A stretch of DNA of 64,000 bases from Myxococcales bacterium (GTDB lineage: Bacteria > Myxococcota > UBA727 > JABDBI01): contig CP060221.1 of the NCBI GenBank assembly GCA_023898405.1, positions 248,001-312,000 of the forward strand. The letters run 5' to 3'. Under the pieces are notes generated by a model. The model was given only the letters and a program-made list of their open reading frames with translations. It had not been told where the DNA came from and ran no database searches. Shown here piece by piece: positions 26,389 to 35,072 of the stretch. Both the position numbers and the translations under genes were made by a program. Within the stretch, counting starts at the first letter, position 1. Every line of letters starts with the position of its first letter.

Positions 26389-26734
26389 AAAAAAAACCTA
26401 CCTTTGTTAACAATTTTCACCCATATTTTGCTGCAGAATAACTCAGCCTAGTTTTATTCTGCACGCGTTCACTATCTTCCCTTCGATCTCTAAAGTTTAC
26501 TTCCCAAAAGGTTTCAAAATTGAAATGAAAGTAATTCATCACAAAAAGTACGTTTGACAAAAAATCAATCGATGTTCTGTGATTCACTAATAATAAATTT
26601 CAACAAATAAATGACTAAGTTTGTTCACGATCAGTTTTTGATTAAGTGGAATAGCTTTTTATGCACCTAACAAAGAATTTATTTTTAACAACCACTTTAA
26701 CCCTTTAATTTAATAGCGAAAAACATAAGACAAT
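26389..26734. other. Intergenic region between gltA and comM
   Basis: About 345 bp upstream of gltA and downstream of comM on the same strand. AT-rich; presumably holds the gltA promoter. No gene, repeat or clear terminator seen. Confidence 0.5.
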
Positions 26735-28258
26735 TTATGATTTTATTAATCCTGCAACAGGACGGTAAGAAAGAGCCTGTGCAATATGATGTTTATGAAT
26801 ATTGTTTTCCTCTTCTAGGTCAGCTATAGTCCGCGCCACTCGAATAATTCGATCGTAGCTTCGAGCACTGACTCCCAGGCGAGACGCTGCATCAACGAGA
26901 AAATGAGATGCCGAAGTAGTCATCAGGGCAAATTTTTTGATATCGTTGCGAGTCATTTTTCCATTTGTTTTTAGTCCATTAAAACGTGTTTTTTGTATTT
27001 TGCGTGCTTTGATAACTTTCGCACGCATTGAAGCTGAAGGTTCACCATGTGAGCTGTTTTCCATTAGTTTCAAGTCGAGAGGTGGAACAGAAACATGCAA
27101 ATCGATTCTATCTATCAGTGGCCCACTTAATCGGCTTTGATAGCGGTTAACAGCAATAGAAGAGCAGTTACACTTATTACCTTGTCCATAATACCCGCAT
27201 GGGCAAGGATTGAGGGCCGCAACGAGTGAAATCTCTGCAGGATAAGTAATGGTGTGTCGAGCCCTGCTCAATGTTACTTCACCATTTTCTAGAGGCTGTC
27301 GTAAGATTTCTAACACTGCTCTTGGGAATTCTAATAATTCATCTAGAAACAATACCCCAAAATTTGCGAGACTAATTTCTCCGGGTCGAATATAACTACT
27401 TCCCCCCCCAACAAGACCTGCCTTAGTTATAGAATGGTGAGGGGACCGAAATGGTCTTTTACTAATTAAATTTCCCGTCACAGTAAGACCTGCTATGGAA
27501 TAAATTTTTGTTAGAACAAGTGCCTCTTCATAGCTTAAAGGCGGCAATATTGTTGGCAATCGCGATGCCATCATAGATTTACCGCTTCCTGCCCCACCGA
27601 TATAAACCAAGTTGTGATTTCCTGCAGCTGCAATTAATAAAGCTTGACGAGCTTCTTCTTGCCCAACAACATCACTCATATCGATAGACCAATCTTGCTC
27701 TAAGTCGGCACACGATTGTGATTCAGCTGTCTTTAACTGCTCTACCCTTTCATTTAAGATTGCCTCTACGAGTTCTCCAAAGTTATCGACCGCTCTCACT
27801 TCGATCCCTGATATCAATGAAGCTTCTTGAGCATTTTCCTTGGCCACTAGTAAATATTTTAAGCCTTGCTCACAAACAGATTCAGCAAGAGCCAACATGC
27901 CCCTTACAGGCTTAATTTCTCCAGTCAGCGATAACTCACCAATGGCAGCGATTCCTTCCATTTTGCTTGCAGCTATAACTCCTGACGCTTGTAAAATGGA
28001 GAGCGCAATACTTAAGTCAAAAGCTGTACCATTTTTTTCCACATCAGCTGGTGCTAGATTGACCGATATCTTTGCTCTGGGAAAATCAAATCCCGCATTG
28101 CTAATAGCCGCCTGCACACGAACACGCGATTCTTTTACAGAACTTAATGCCAGCCCAACCAGTGTGAAATTGGGTAAGCCTCGAGCAATATCCACTTCAA
28201 CGCGCACTTTTTTTGCACCAAAACCATCCAAAACAGCACAATTCATAACCCCAAGCAT
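26735..28258 (-). CDS. comM: ComM/YifB-family Mg-chelatase-like AAA+ ATPase
   Basis: Cytoplasmic AAA+ helicase-like protein (507 residues). In naturally transformable bacteria ComM promotes branch migration during recombination; in others its role is unclear. It has the N-terminal ChlI-like Lon-fold domain (VEVDIARGLPNFTLVGL; KISVNLAPADVEKNG), a Walker A variant GGAGSGKSM (most relatives have GPPGSGKT), Walker B (GVLFLDELLEF), the zinc-binding-like CPCGYYGQGNKCNC and the C-terminal helical domain (SARSYDRIIRVARTIADLE). ATG 28258, nine nt after GAGG, fits better than the upstream GTG at 28273. Confidence 0.95.
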   Translation of the reverse strand: MLGVMNCAVLDGFGAKKVRVEVDIARGLPNFTLVGLALSSVKESRVRVQAAISNAGFDFPRAKISVNLAPADVEKNGTAFDLSIALSILQASGVIAASKMEGIAAIGELSLTGEIKPVRGMLALAESVCEQGLKYLLVAKENAQEASLISGIEVRAVDNFGELVEAILNERVEQLKTAESQSCADLEQDWSIDMSDVVGQEEARQALLIAAAGNHNLVYIGGAGSGKSMMASRLPTILPPLSYEEALVLTKIYSIAGLTVTGNLISKRPFRSPHHSITKAGLVGGGSSYIRPGEISLANFGVLFLDELLEFPRAVLEILRQPLENGEVTLSRARHTITYPAEISLVAALNPCPCGYYGQGNKCNCSSIAVNRYQSRLSGPLIDRIDLHVSVPPLDLKLMENSSHGEPSASMRAKVIKARKIQKTRFNGLKTNGKMTRNDIKKFALMTTSASHFLVDAASRLGVSARSYDRIIRVARTIADLEEENNIHKHHIAQALSYRPVAGLIKS

Positions 28259-28348
28259 TATATTTAACCTCACTTTTTCTTGAAGCTTAAATGAAAGGCT
28301 TAGGACAGAGTCAATCGGATAAACGGCGGATATAAAATCATAACGATG

Positions 28349-28888
28349 CTAATCTAAGCTTCCGCTCAGTATCAGCTGTTTCACATCAAAACCCTTATTT
28401 TTTAAGCGTGCGAGAATATCTTCATATATTTTTTTATGCATACTTGGCTTTCGAGAAAGCAACCACAAATACGTGCGAGTTGGTTCACTTACTACAGCAT
28501 ATTCGTAAGCTTCATTATCAAGTTCAATTATCCAATATTTTCCCCAGCCAAGGCCAAACCATCGGAGCCAACTAGGTGCAAAATTAACTTCAAGCTTAGC
28601 CTTGCTGTTGTGATCTTTAACCCTGGCTACACCAAGAACTTTTTTTGGTGAACCATTTCCTGTTGTGCAACTATTTTCTACCGTCAACAGAGATTTTTCA
28701 CTCAAGCTATAAAGTGCCTTTGATTTTAAACACTTTTTTTGAAACTTATTGGGAAAACGAGCTATTTCGTACCAGGTGCCAGAATAACGGACTAGATCAA
28801 CAGAATTAACCGTCTGCAGATCGCCTTCCGTGCAAGCACCAAAAAAACAAATGAAATTCAACATGATACACAAACGAATCCCTCTCAT
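28349..28888 (-). CDS. Outer-membrane lipoprotein of the lipocalin (Blc) family
   Basis: Protein of 179 residues. Signal peptide ends FFGAC, a plausible lipobox. The lipocalin signature GTWYEIARFPNKFQKKC is at residues ~37-53, with the other conserved blocks YWIIELDNEAYEYAVVSEPT and YLWLLSRKPSM. Bacterial Blc-type lipocalins bind lysophospholipids or fatty acids in the outer membrane and are often stress-induced. Stands alone, divergent from ribE. Confidence 0.92.
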   Translation of the reverse strand: MRGIRLCIMLNFICFFGACTEGDLQTVNSVDLVRYSGTWYEIARFPNKFQKKCLKSKALYSLSEKSLLTVENSCTTGNGSPKKVLGVARVKDHNSKAKLEVNFAPSWLRWFGLGWGKYWIIELDNEAYEYAVVSEPTRTYLWLLSRKPSMHKKIYEDILARLKNKGFDVKQLILSGSLD

Positions 28889-29113
28889 AGCTTAATTCTC
28901 CCTTTTTTGGCTAGGATTTAGTATTTCTTTCGCAGACAACTTCATAGCAGTTTCCCGCCATCAGCAGCGGCTTTGCCTAAAAATCATATCAAAAAACCTA
29001 CTCGGAAAGTTAAAGCCAAATTCACTGCATTCTTTGCCCCTCCTTGCTTTTTTGGAGCCAAAAGTTAGCTTTACTAGGCCTCAAATTACTGGGATTTTTC
29101 AAGGATTCAATTT

Positions 29114-29698
29114 ATGTTCAGCGGCATTATTGCGGGCCAGGGGACTATTGTAGAAAACAATCTCGCAACTCATCGCTTTGCTGTAAAGAGCAAAATATTT
29201 TCAGACCGCACTGTGAGTCTTGGTGCAAGCATCGCTATAGACGGTGTCTGCCTTACTGTTGTCGCTTGCGATCATGACTGTATTACTTTTGATCTTGGAG
29301 AAGAGACAAAAGAAGTAACCCAACTAGCAAAACTTTCTTTAGATAGTCTCGTCAATATCGAATTTTCCTTGCGCTATGGTGATGAAATCAGCGGACATTT
29401 AGTTCAGGGTCATGTGGACGGTGTCGTTAGCCTCATAAAACGCTCTTCTCTTGCCTCCAATCTTGTTTTGCAATTTTCCTATCCTACACATCTCAAATCG
29501 CTCTTGGTTAAAAAGGGCTCTCTTGCTCTTAACGGAGTAAGCCTCACCATCAATGAGCTTGATTATGAAAGTTTTAGTGTTTGCTTGCTGCCCTATACTT
29601 TAGAACTCACTAATCTTGGTCGTTTAAAAATAGGACAAAAGGCCCATATCGAAGTGGATATTTTAGGCCGCTATATTGCTCGCATGCTCAGCAACTAA
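29114..29698 (+). CDS. ribE: Riboflavin synthase, alpha chain
   Basis: Dismutates two molecules of 6,7-dimethyl-8-ribityllumazine to riboflavin. The 194 residues show the internal duplication of the family: MFSGIIAGQGTIV with SLGASIAIDGVCLTVV in the first barrel, and GHVDGVVSL with KKGSLALNGVSLTINE in the second. ATG preceded by AAGGA. I found no FMN-riboswitch signature in the 225 bp upstream. First gene of a ribE-ribB-nusB series. Confidence 0.96.
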   Translation: MFSGIIAGQGTIVENNLATHRFAVKSKIFSDRTVSLGASIAIDGVCLTVVACDHDCITFDLGEETKEVTQLAKLSLDSLVNIEFSLRYGDEISGHLVQGHVDGVVSLIKRSSLASNLVLQFSYPTHLKSLLVKKGSLALNGVSLTINELDYESFSVCLLPYTLELTNLGRLKIGQKAHIEVDILGRYIARMLSN

Positions 29699-29708
29699 GG
29701 AAGTATAT

Positions 29709-30761
29709 ATGACTGCTCATCAGCTTAATTTTCTTCATAATTTTAATTCGTTAAGCGCACCTATGCGCGCAGCTATTTCAGCACTCTATGAGGGCAAGCC
29801 TATTTTATTGCTCGATGCTCATGATCGAGAAAATGAAGGTGACCTCATTATTGCTGCCGAAAAAATTACTGCCCAATCGATGAATTTTCTAATTAGAGAA
29901 GGCAGCGGAGTTGTGTGTTTGGCTATGCCGAAGGCGGACTTAGAAGCCTTGGGCTTGCCCATGATGATTCACAACAACACCAATACATTTCAGACAGCAT
30001 TTACTGTTTCCATTGAAGCGGCCACAGGTGTCAGCACCGGCGTATCAGCAAAAGATCGCGCCCATACAATTCAAACCGCTATCGCTGATGATGCACGTCC
30101 CGAGCACCTTGCGCGTCCTGGTCATGTATTTCCCTTGGCTGCTCGGATGGGGGGCGTTTTTGAACGAATGGGACATACTGAAGGATCAGTCGACCTCATG
30201 AAAATAGCGGGCCTCAAAGCTGGTGCTGTCTTGTGTGAACTCATGAATCCAGATGGCTCGATGACTGTGGGACAAGAGCGGATCAACTTTGCCCATAACA
30301 ACAATATTCCGGTTCTTTGTGTTGAAGATATATTTTTCTATCGCATCAAGACCGAAGATATTTTTTCTCGCTCAACAACTAAAAATATTGAAACTCGCTT
30401 TGGCCCCCTAACCTGGCGTTCCTTCCAGGCATTTGACAGTACAATTGATCTGTTCATGCCGCGTGATTTTGCTCCATCTTCTGCTTGCAATTTAAATATT
30501 ATCGATGGCAATAATCTGCACAATCGTTTTTTGTCGCAACTCCTTACACAATCAAATGATGATGCTCTGGCTCTTGCGCTTGCTAATTTATCTCGAGGCG
30601 TAGTTGCCATGATCGATGGTGAGTGCGACAAAAGAAGCTACGCTATTTTATGCAGATCTTTGATGGAAACTGGTGTCAGCACATTGGCTCGTAGCAATAG
30701 TTATCAAGATTTTTATACTATTGCTGAAGAACATTTTTCCTTTCAAATAGTTCGCTCATAA
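29709..30761 (+). CDS. ribB: 3,4-dihydroxy-2-butanone-4-phosphate synthase with degenerate GTP cyclohydrolase II-like C-terminus
   Basis: Residues 1-~205 are a complete RibB domain, which makes the four-carbon unit of riboflavin from ribulose 5-phosphate: ILLLDAHDRENEGDLIIAA, TGVSTGVSAKDRAHTI, RPGHVFPLAAR and HTEGSVDLMKIAGL are present. The remaining ~145 residues sit where RibA would be in a RibBA fusion and begin similarly (ETRFGPLTWRSF), but the zinc-binding SECLTGD...CDCG region and catalytic residues are absent and the domain is too short. It resembles RibBX-type proteins, so GTP cyclohydrolase II activity is unlikely. The ATG has AAGGAAG upstream; 10 bp after ribE. The expected ribH does not follow. 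Confidence 0.92.
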   Translation: MTAHQLNFLHNFNSLSAPMRAAISALYEGKPILLLDAHDRENEGDLIIAAEKITAQSMNFLIREGSGVVCLAMPKADLEALGLPMMIHNNTNTFQTAFTVSIEAATGVSTGVSAKDRAHTIQTAIADDARPEHLARPGHVFPLAARMGGVFERMGHTEGSVDLMKIAGLKAGAVLCELMNPDGSMTVGQERINFAHNNNIPVLCVEDIFFYRIKTEDIFSRSTTKNIETRFGPLTWRSFQAFDSTIDLFMPRDFAPSSACNLNIIDGNNLHNRFLSQLLTQSNDDALALALANLSRGVVAMIDGECDKRSYAILCRSLMETGVSTLARSNSYQDFYTIAEEHFSFQIVRS

Positions 30762-30821
30762 GATTTTTTAGGTACTATTTTCCCCTCTCTGGTTACTATT
30801 TATTATTTGAGAATGTAAATT

Positions 30822-31271
30822 ATGAAAGATCGCAGAACAGCTCGAGAGATAGCCATGCAGGTGCTTTTTCAATGGGAAGCACAAGGACAGCTGTCTCAAA
30901 GTAAGATTTCAGATATTAAGCCTACCGATATTGAATATTTTTTGGGACAATTTCTCCATAACTTTTATTACAAAGATAAAAGCAAAGTAGATATAAAATT
31001 TTCTGCTCAGCTCATATTTGGAACTCTTCACTCCTTAAAAGAAATAGATAACATACTGAACAAAACGAGCTCGAAGTGGAAGTTGAGCCGCATGGATAGT
31101 ATTGATCGGGCAATTTTGCGCCTCGCTTGCTATGAGCTGTTATTCCAAAAACAGCTTTCTATGCGCATTATCATTAATGAAGCTATTGAAATAGCCAAAC
31201 GCTATGGAAGCGAACAATCTTCTTCATTTATCAACGGTATTTTGAACACACTTTACGAGCTTAATAACTAA
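30822..31271 (+). CDS. nusB: Transcription antitermination factor NusB
   Basis: Small all-helical RNA-binding protein (149 residues) that with NusE binds boxA of rRNA leaders. Typical opening RRTAREIAMQVLFQWEAQGQ, middle IDNILNKTSSKWKLSRMDSI followed by DRAILRLACYELL, and end INEAIEIAKRYGSEQSSSFI before the NGIL. It is 60 bp downstream of ribB; in many bacteria ribH lies at this point. The ribosome site is weak (GAGA). Confidence 0.95.
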   Translation: MKDRRTAREIAMQVLFQWEAQGQLSQSKISDIKPTDIEYFLGQFLHNFYYKDKSKVDIKFSAQLIFGTLHSLKEIDNILNKTSSKWKLSRMDSIDRAILRLACYELLFQKQLSMRIIINEAIEIAKRYGSEQSSSFINGILNTLYELNN

Positions 31272-31365
31272 AGCGACAAAAAAATAACTAAACAAATTTC
31301 ATTCTTTTATCCCCAAACCATAAGAAACGCCCATTTTTTTTGGGCGCCACTTATGCGAGGAAAGA

Positions 31366-31707
31366 ATGAAACCAATTATCAAATTTACGTTGACAGCTTT
31401 TGCACTTTTGTCTTTGGGGCTATCAGCAGCGTCATTGAGTACAAGCGCATCGACACGACAAAAATCACCACTCTATCAAGAAGGTGGGGTTCATTTGAAG
31501 GCTGGCCCTTGCGTGCACCTAAGAAACCCTACTTCATGCATAAACTATCCTACAGGCGAATGTTTTTGGGATGATGCAGATCAACGATGCGAAAGCTATA
31601 GAAATGAAGATAGATGCTCAACAATCTACAGCGTCTCACGCTGCGAAAATAGCGTATGGAATTGTTTCTGGGATTACGATGATCAACGCTGCGAGCGTCG
31701 CTGGTAA
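31366..31707 (+). CDS. Small exported Cys-rich protein with duplicated CFWD motif
   Basis: Unrecognised 113-residue protein. Signal peptide (FTLTAFALLSLGLSA) and a GAGGAAAG ribosome site 4 nt from the ATG. The mature part holds two copies of a short unit, CINYPTGECFWDDADQRCE and CENSVWNCFWDYDDQRCE, separated by ~19 residues. Eight Cys in total suggest disulphides in the periplasm or outside. The unit is vaguely PSI-domain-like, but I do not claim the family. Confidence 0.75.
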   Translation: MKPIIKFTLTAFALLSLGLSAASLSTSASTRQKSPLYQEGGVHLKAGPCVHLRNPTSCINYPTGECFWDDADQRCESYRNEDRCSTIYSVSRCENSVWNCFWDYDDQRCERRW

Positions 31708-31758
31708 TATTTATTTTTTTAGTGATTGTTAAAAATTGCCGCTAATGGGCGGCATTGT

Positions 31759-32016
31759 GAGACTGTTTAAAAAATAATTTTTCGCTAAGCTGAGAAAACA
31801 TTTTTGTCTCCTATCCCATGTCACCCCCACCATGACACGTGATAGCTGTCAAAATTACAGCCGGTCTATCGCACCTTGGCCTGATTAAAGAAATCAAAAG
31901 ACAAATAAAGAATTAAGAATAACTGTTGTACTATTTTTTACATTTATTGAGCGATTATAAATATTTCGCTAAAATGGCTTGGAAGCGCTGTTATTTTGAC
32001 TTTCAAAACAGCTTCT
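31759..32016 (-). repeat. MITE family 1, copy C (uninterrupted)
   Basis: About 258 bp in the opposite orientation to copies A and B. Its left end (GAGACTGTTTAAAAAATAAT) corresponds to the right end of copy B, and the right end (TTTCGCTAAAATGG...TTCAAAACAGCTTC) to the left end. It has no nested insertion, so it shows the length of the complete family member. Non-coding. Confidence 0.82.
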
Positions 32017-32240
32017 TAAGATTTGGAAGAATAATTGAGCGGCTTATTTGTTTCCTGCACATAGGAAAAAATTAACAAATCAGCATAAATAGGTACTTTA
32101 GTGAAAATTTTCTCCTGTTTTACAGTTTTCCTAACAAGAGGCTCAAATTGTAACTTTGGCACAGTCAACTTTTTTAGTTGTTTAAGATGGAGAAATAAAA
32201 AACCTTTGGTGCGCACCTGTACGAGAAAAATACAAATTAT
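32017..32240. other. Non-coding spacer between two repeats
   Basis: About 220 bp between MITE copy C and the short palindrome at 32241. The minus strand has an 83-codon open frame (32016-32267), but it runs through both repeat ends and is not supported as a gene. Confidence 0.45.
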
Positions 32241-32287
32241 AGAGGCTGTTTTGAAAGTATTTAACAAATGATTTTAAAACAGTCTCT
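32241..32287. repeat. Short palindrome made of family-2 repeat ends
   Basis: AGAGGCTGTTTTGAAAGTAT and its near-reverse complement ending CAGTCTCT are joined almost directly, with the TTAACAAATGA segment found at the end of the 166-bp element at 34907. It looks like a deletion derivative that keeps only the ends. Confidence 0.65.
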
Positions 32288-32484
32288 TAGTGTCCAATGT
32301 GCAATATTGCCGATGCAAGGTTGTACCTCAAGCGGCTGAAGAATTTGGAATCATTGGAATTTAAAATAAGGTCATTTTAGTCTGCATGTTATGAGCCCAT
32401 GCCCATATTTACAGCCTAAAATAAACACTACAATATAACCCAATAATGACTGCATATTAAATCAAATAAGGTTTTTAAATTATC

Positions 32485-34008
32485 ATGAAAAATTACATCT
32501 TTTTGTTTTTATTTTCTCTCAACGGATTAAGTTTGGGTGTTAGTGGCTCAAAACGTCCTTTTTCTGGTGAGCTACCCGAACCAAAAATTGCAAAGACACA
32601 ATTAAGAAAACATCTTGATAAAAATCAAGATGTTGCTGCTCTTTTATTGAAAGACGCCAAGGAAGTCTTTAGACAATCACCAGGCTTGAAAAAGAATGAT
32701 CACGAAAATTATTTTAAGCAGAGCTATATGTTGCTTACAAAAAATCCTAAGTTATCAAAAAAAGCGCTTTTAAAGATTGCTGTTACAAAAACCACAGATG
32801 AAATAAAGCTTGTAGCTCAATACCTTCGCGAACTGATCGAAGCCATTAACCAAAAAGGCAATTCTCCAACTCACCTACGTGCTTCCTTAAAATTATTGAA
32901 GCTAGAAAAAAGCTTTATAGAGTCAATTCCTGTTTCATTTTTATGTGAAGAAATTAGTTCAATTTTATTCTTTACTAATTTCCATATTATGCTCGCCAAT
33001 TGCCTGCTTGATATCGAGATATACAATGACTTTGATAGAAATTCAGCCACACAAAAAGAAAAGATCCCCTTAGCAGAAAAAATAGTAAAGCAGCTAGATT
33101 TTCTCTCCACACAATATCTTGATAAAAGATTGCAACAGCAGATTGGGATTGATGATTTATTTCTCAAGCAATTGCCACCAAAGAAAAATTTCATCACAAA
33201 AAAATCAACAATGAAAAGAAACACAGCGAAAGTATTAAATAGTGCTACAGGTTCCATTTCTACAGGTATTCCTTCTGTAAATGATCAGACAGATACATTA
33301 ATTGAACCTCACAGAGATTTTATTGAAATAGGCAGCCAACAACTGTTGGAATTGCCAATAGAATCTCCCGATAATAATGTGAATTATATAGAATCGCTGC
33401 AGGCACCAGATGAAAATTCTACTGATGTTCCCATAATCACAGGTAGCCAAAGCAATCTATTGAGCACCGGGTATTTAGAACAAAAAGATCCGGTTGATGT
33501 CTCAATTGAAGCTTTTATGAGCGATATCGAAGCGATCATTTCCCTAGTAAAATCTGATGGAAAAACTGATTACAGATTGAGCTGTTATCTGGGAATACTA
33601 GGAAATTTTTTCGACAGTAAAACCTTCTACGATCATTGTGGAGAGAAGCACCCATTATTAAGTCAAAGAGCTAATTTGATTATTTCTTCGCAACTATACC
33701 TTGCTGCTTTAAGCACCCATGAAAATAAAATTGTACAAAGCAGCAAAGCTAAAATCGATGTTCATCTTAAAAAATGCCGAAAAATGAATGAACATATTGA
33801 TCATAATTATCATGCGAATTATTTCCCCAATCAAAAAATTATTGAAAATTCCTATAATTTTTTTAAAGATAACCTGCTCGATCGACTCTATGAAGTATCA
33901 GCTCACCTTAATGCCCGAGGCCATGAAGCCTTTACATCCCTTCTAGATACTTGGAAAAATTATTTTCACTCTAAGCTTAAGGAAAATAAATTTATTTTTG
34001 AGGAATAG
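32485..34008 (+). CDS. Hypothetical exported protein, helical
   Basis: Unrecognised protein of 507 residues with a signal peptide (IFLFLFSLNGLSLGVSGS). Residues ~30-235 are charged and predicted helical. A Ser/Thr/Pro/Asp-rich, low-complexity linker occupies ~240-345 (TGSISTGIPSVNDQTD), and a second helical domain follows with a few Cys and His. No catalytic signature. The AT-rich codon use, lack of recognisable relatives and position between repeats suggest a lineage-specific accessory gene; secretion to a host or prey cell is possible but only a guess. Preceded by AGG and followed by a hairpin. Confidence 0.7.
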   Translation: MKNYIFLFLFSLNGLSLGVSGSKRPFSGELPEPKIAKTQLRKHLDKNQDVAALLLKDAKEVFRQSPGLKKNDHENYFKQSYMLLTKNPKLSKKALLKIAVTKTTDEIKLVAQYLRELIEAINQKGNSPTHLRASLKLLKLEKSFIESIPVSFLCEEISSILFFTNFHIMLANCLLDIEIYNDFDRNSATQKEKIPLAEKIVKQLDFLSTQYLDKRLQQQIGIDDLFLKQLPPKKNFITKKSTMKRNTAKVLNSATGSISTGIPSVNDQTDTLIEPHRDFIEIGSQQLLELPIESPDNNVNYIESLQAPDENSTDVPIITGSQSNLLSTGYLEQKDPVDVSIEAFMSDIEAIISLVKSDGKTDYRLSCYLGILGNFFDSKTFYDHCGEKHPLLSQRANLIISSQLYLAALSTHENKIVQSSKAKIDVHLKKCRKMNEHIDHNYHANYFPNQKIIENSYNFFKDNLLDRLYEVSAHLNARGHEAFTSLLDTWKNYFHSKLKENKFIFEE

Positions 34009-34061
34009 CATAATCCCATATATTAGACACAAATGTCACTCATCTTATGCTAAACGAATCT

Positions 34062-34102
34062 ACTAGAGCGATTTTAAATTTGAAATCGTTCTAGATAATT
34101 TT
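34062..34102 (+). terminator. Terminator-like hairpin
   Basis: CTAGAGCGATTT pairs with AAATCGTTCTAG across an 8-nt loop, followed by ATAATTTT. It lies ~55 nt past the stop of the gene ending at 34008. The U-tract is interrupted. Confidence 0.55.
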
Positions 34103-34522
34103 AGCTAACCTATCTAATCACCTCAGCCATTAGACTATGGAATACTCTTTAAAAAGATATGTTCTAAAACAAAGAAAGCAAATTTAATGTTCGGCTTCTA
34201 ACTCATTTATTTTTGCTCTTGCCCACTTATTAGAAGATTACCCATATGATTCCTTTGCTTATAATCCTAGGAAAATATTTCGCAGTTTATAAGTGCTAAA
34301 ATATGTGTGTTAAACACAGCCCAATGACAAATATTTTTTGAAACTTGGTAATTATTTTCTGAAAACTCTCAAATAAATTTTCACAGTACTCTATGTTTTT
34401 AAAATTAGTTTTTCTATTTATACGACGCATTTCTCAACGCAATTAATTTCTTCTATAAACCTGTATTGAAAACATAATCAATGTTTCCTATGCAAAGCAG
34501 AAATTTTTCAACGGGGTAATTC
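34103..34522. other. AT-rich intergenic stretch
   Basis: About 420 bp with no open frame, repeat or promoter that I can support. Confidence 0.5.
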
Positions 34523-34873
34523 ATGTTGAAGCTTCTTCTTCCTTCGCTTTTACTTTTAGGCTTTTCCCTCTTGGCCGGCCATAACAATCTCATGGTTTGC
34601 ATCACGCTTCAAGAAAGAGAAATGTCAATAAAACATAGCGTTGATGAATTTTTGCAGAATTATAATGAATACAAAAGCGATGCTGATTCAACAGCAATCA
34701 TTACTCGTATAAATGATGAACGGGTTTTATTTAAAGGCAGCATTCAAGAAGCACATGATTTTTTCGCCAACTCTCCTATTAAGTCACTCAAGAATTTTCT
34801 GTATAGCCTATGGGAAGCTGCGTGCGATATAAACGACGAATATATCCAAAGCAATGCTGCCTGCCAAAAGTAA
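34523..34873 (+). CDS. Small hypothetical exported protein
   Basis: Unrecognised 116-residue protein. The N-terminus is a signal peptide (LLLPSLLLLGFSLLAG). The mature region is acidic with three Cys residues and no known motif. GGGG 6-7 nt before the ATG is the only ribosome-site candidate. It is followed 33 nt later by the 166-bp repeat. Confidence 0.6.
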   Translation: MLKLLLPSLLLLGFSLLAGHNNLMVCITLQEREMSIKHSVDEFLQNYNEYKSDADSTAIITRINDERVLFKGSIQEAHDFFANSPIKSLKNFLYSLWEAACDINDEYIQSNAACQK

Positions 34874-34906
34874 ATGTTCCTTAATTCTCAGCTGGCAATT
34901 TATTTA

Positions 34907-35072
34907 AGAGGCTGTTTTAAAAATATTTAGCAAAGCATTTTAGGTTAATTTTTCTCCTAACCAACAAGGAATTTTTGCTAATATGCTGGATATTATCAGC
35001 AAATTCCTCGTTGATTTTGCGAAAAAATTTTCATGAAAAAATCATTTGTTAAATATTTTTAAACCAGCCTCT
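34907..35072. repeat. MITE family 2, 166-bp element abutting a coding end
   Basis: Inverted ends of ~28 bp: AGAGGCTGTTTTAAAAATAT on the left, and the matching ATATTTTTAAACCAGCCTCT on the right. An inner palindrome (AACAAGGAATTTTTGCTAAT with ATTATCAGCAAATTCCTCGT) gives a long hairpin. TTAA flanks both sides, either as target duplication or as part of the repeat. The right end touches the stop codon of the lipoprotein gene at 35072. No coding capacity. Confidence 0.75.

Noticed and set aside
28889..29113. FMN riboswitch upstream of ribE
   Set aside because: The conserved RFN-element blocks could not be found in the 225 bp before the start.
29919..30761. Functional bifunctional RibBA
   Set aside because: The second domain lacks the Cys-rich zinc site and catalytic residues of GTP cyclohydrolase II and is too short.
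32016..32267. 83-codon minus-strand frame between two repeats
   Set aside because: It begins and ends inside repeat ends and has no recognisable domain or ribosome site.
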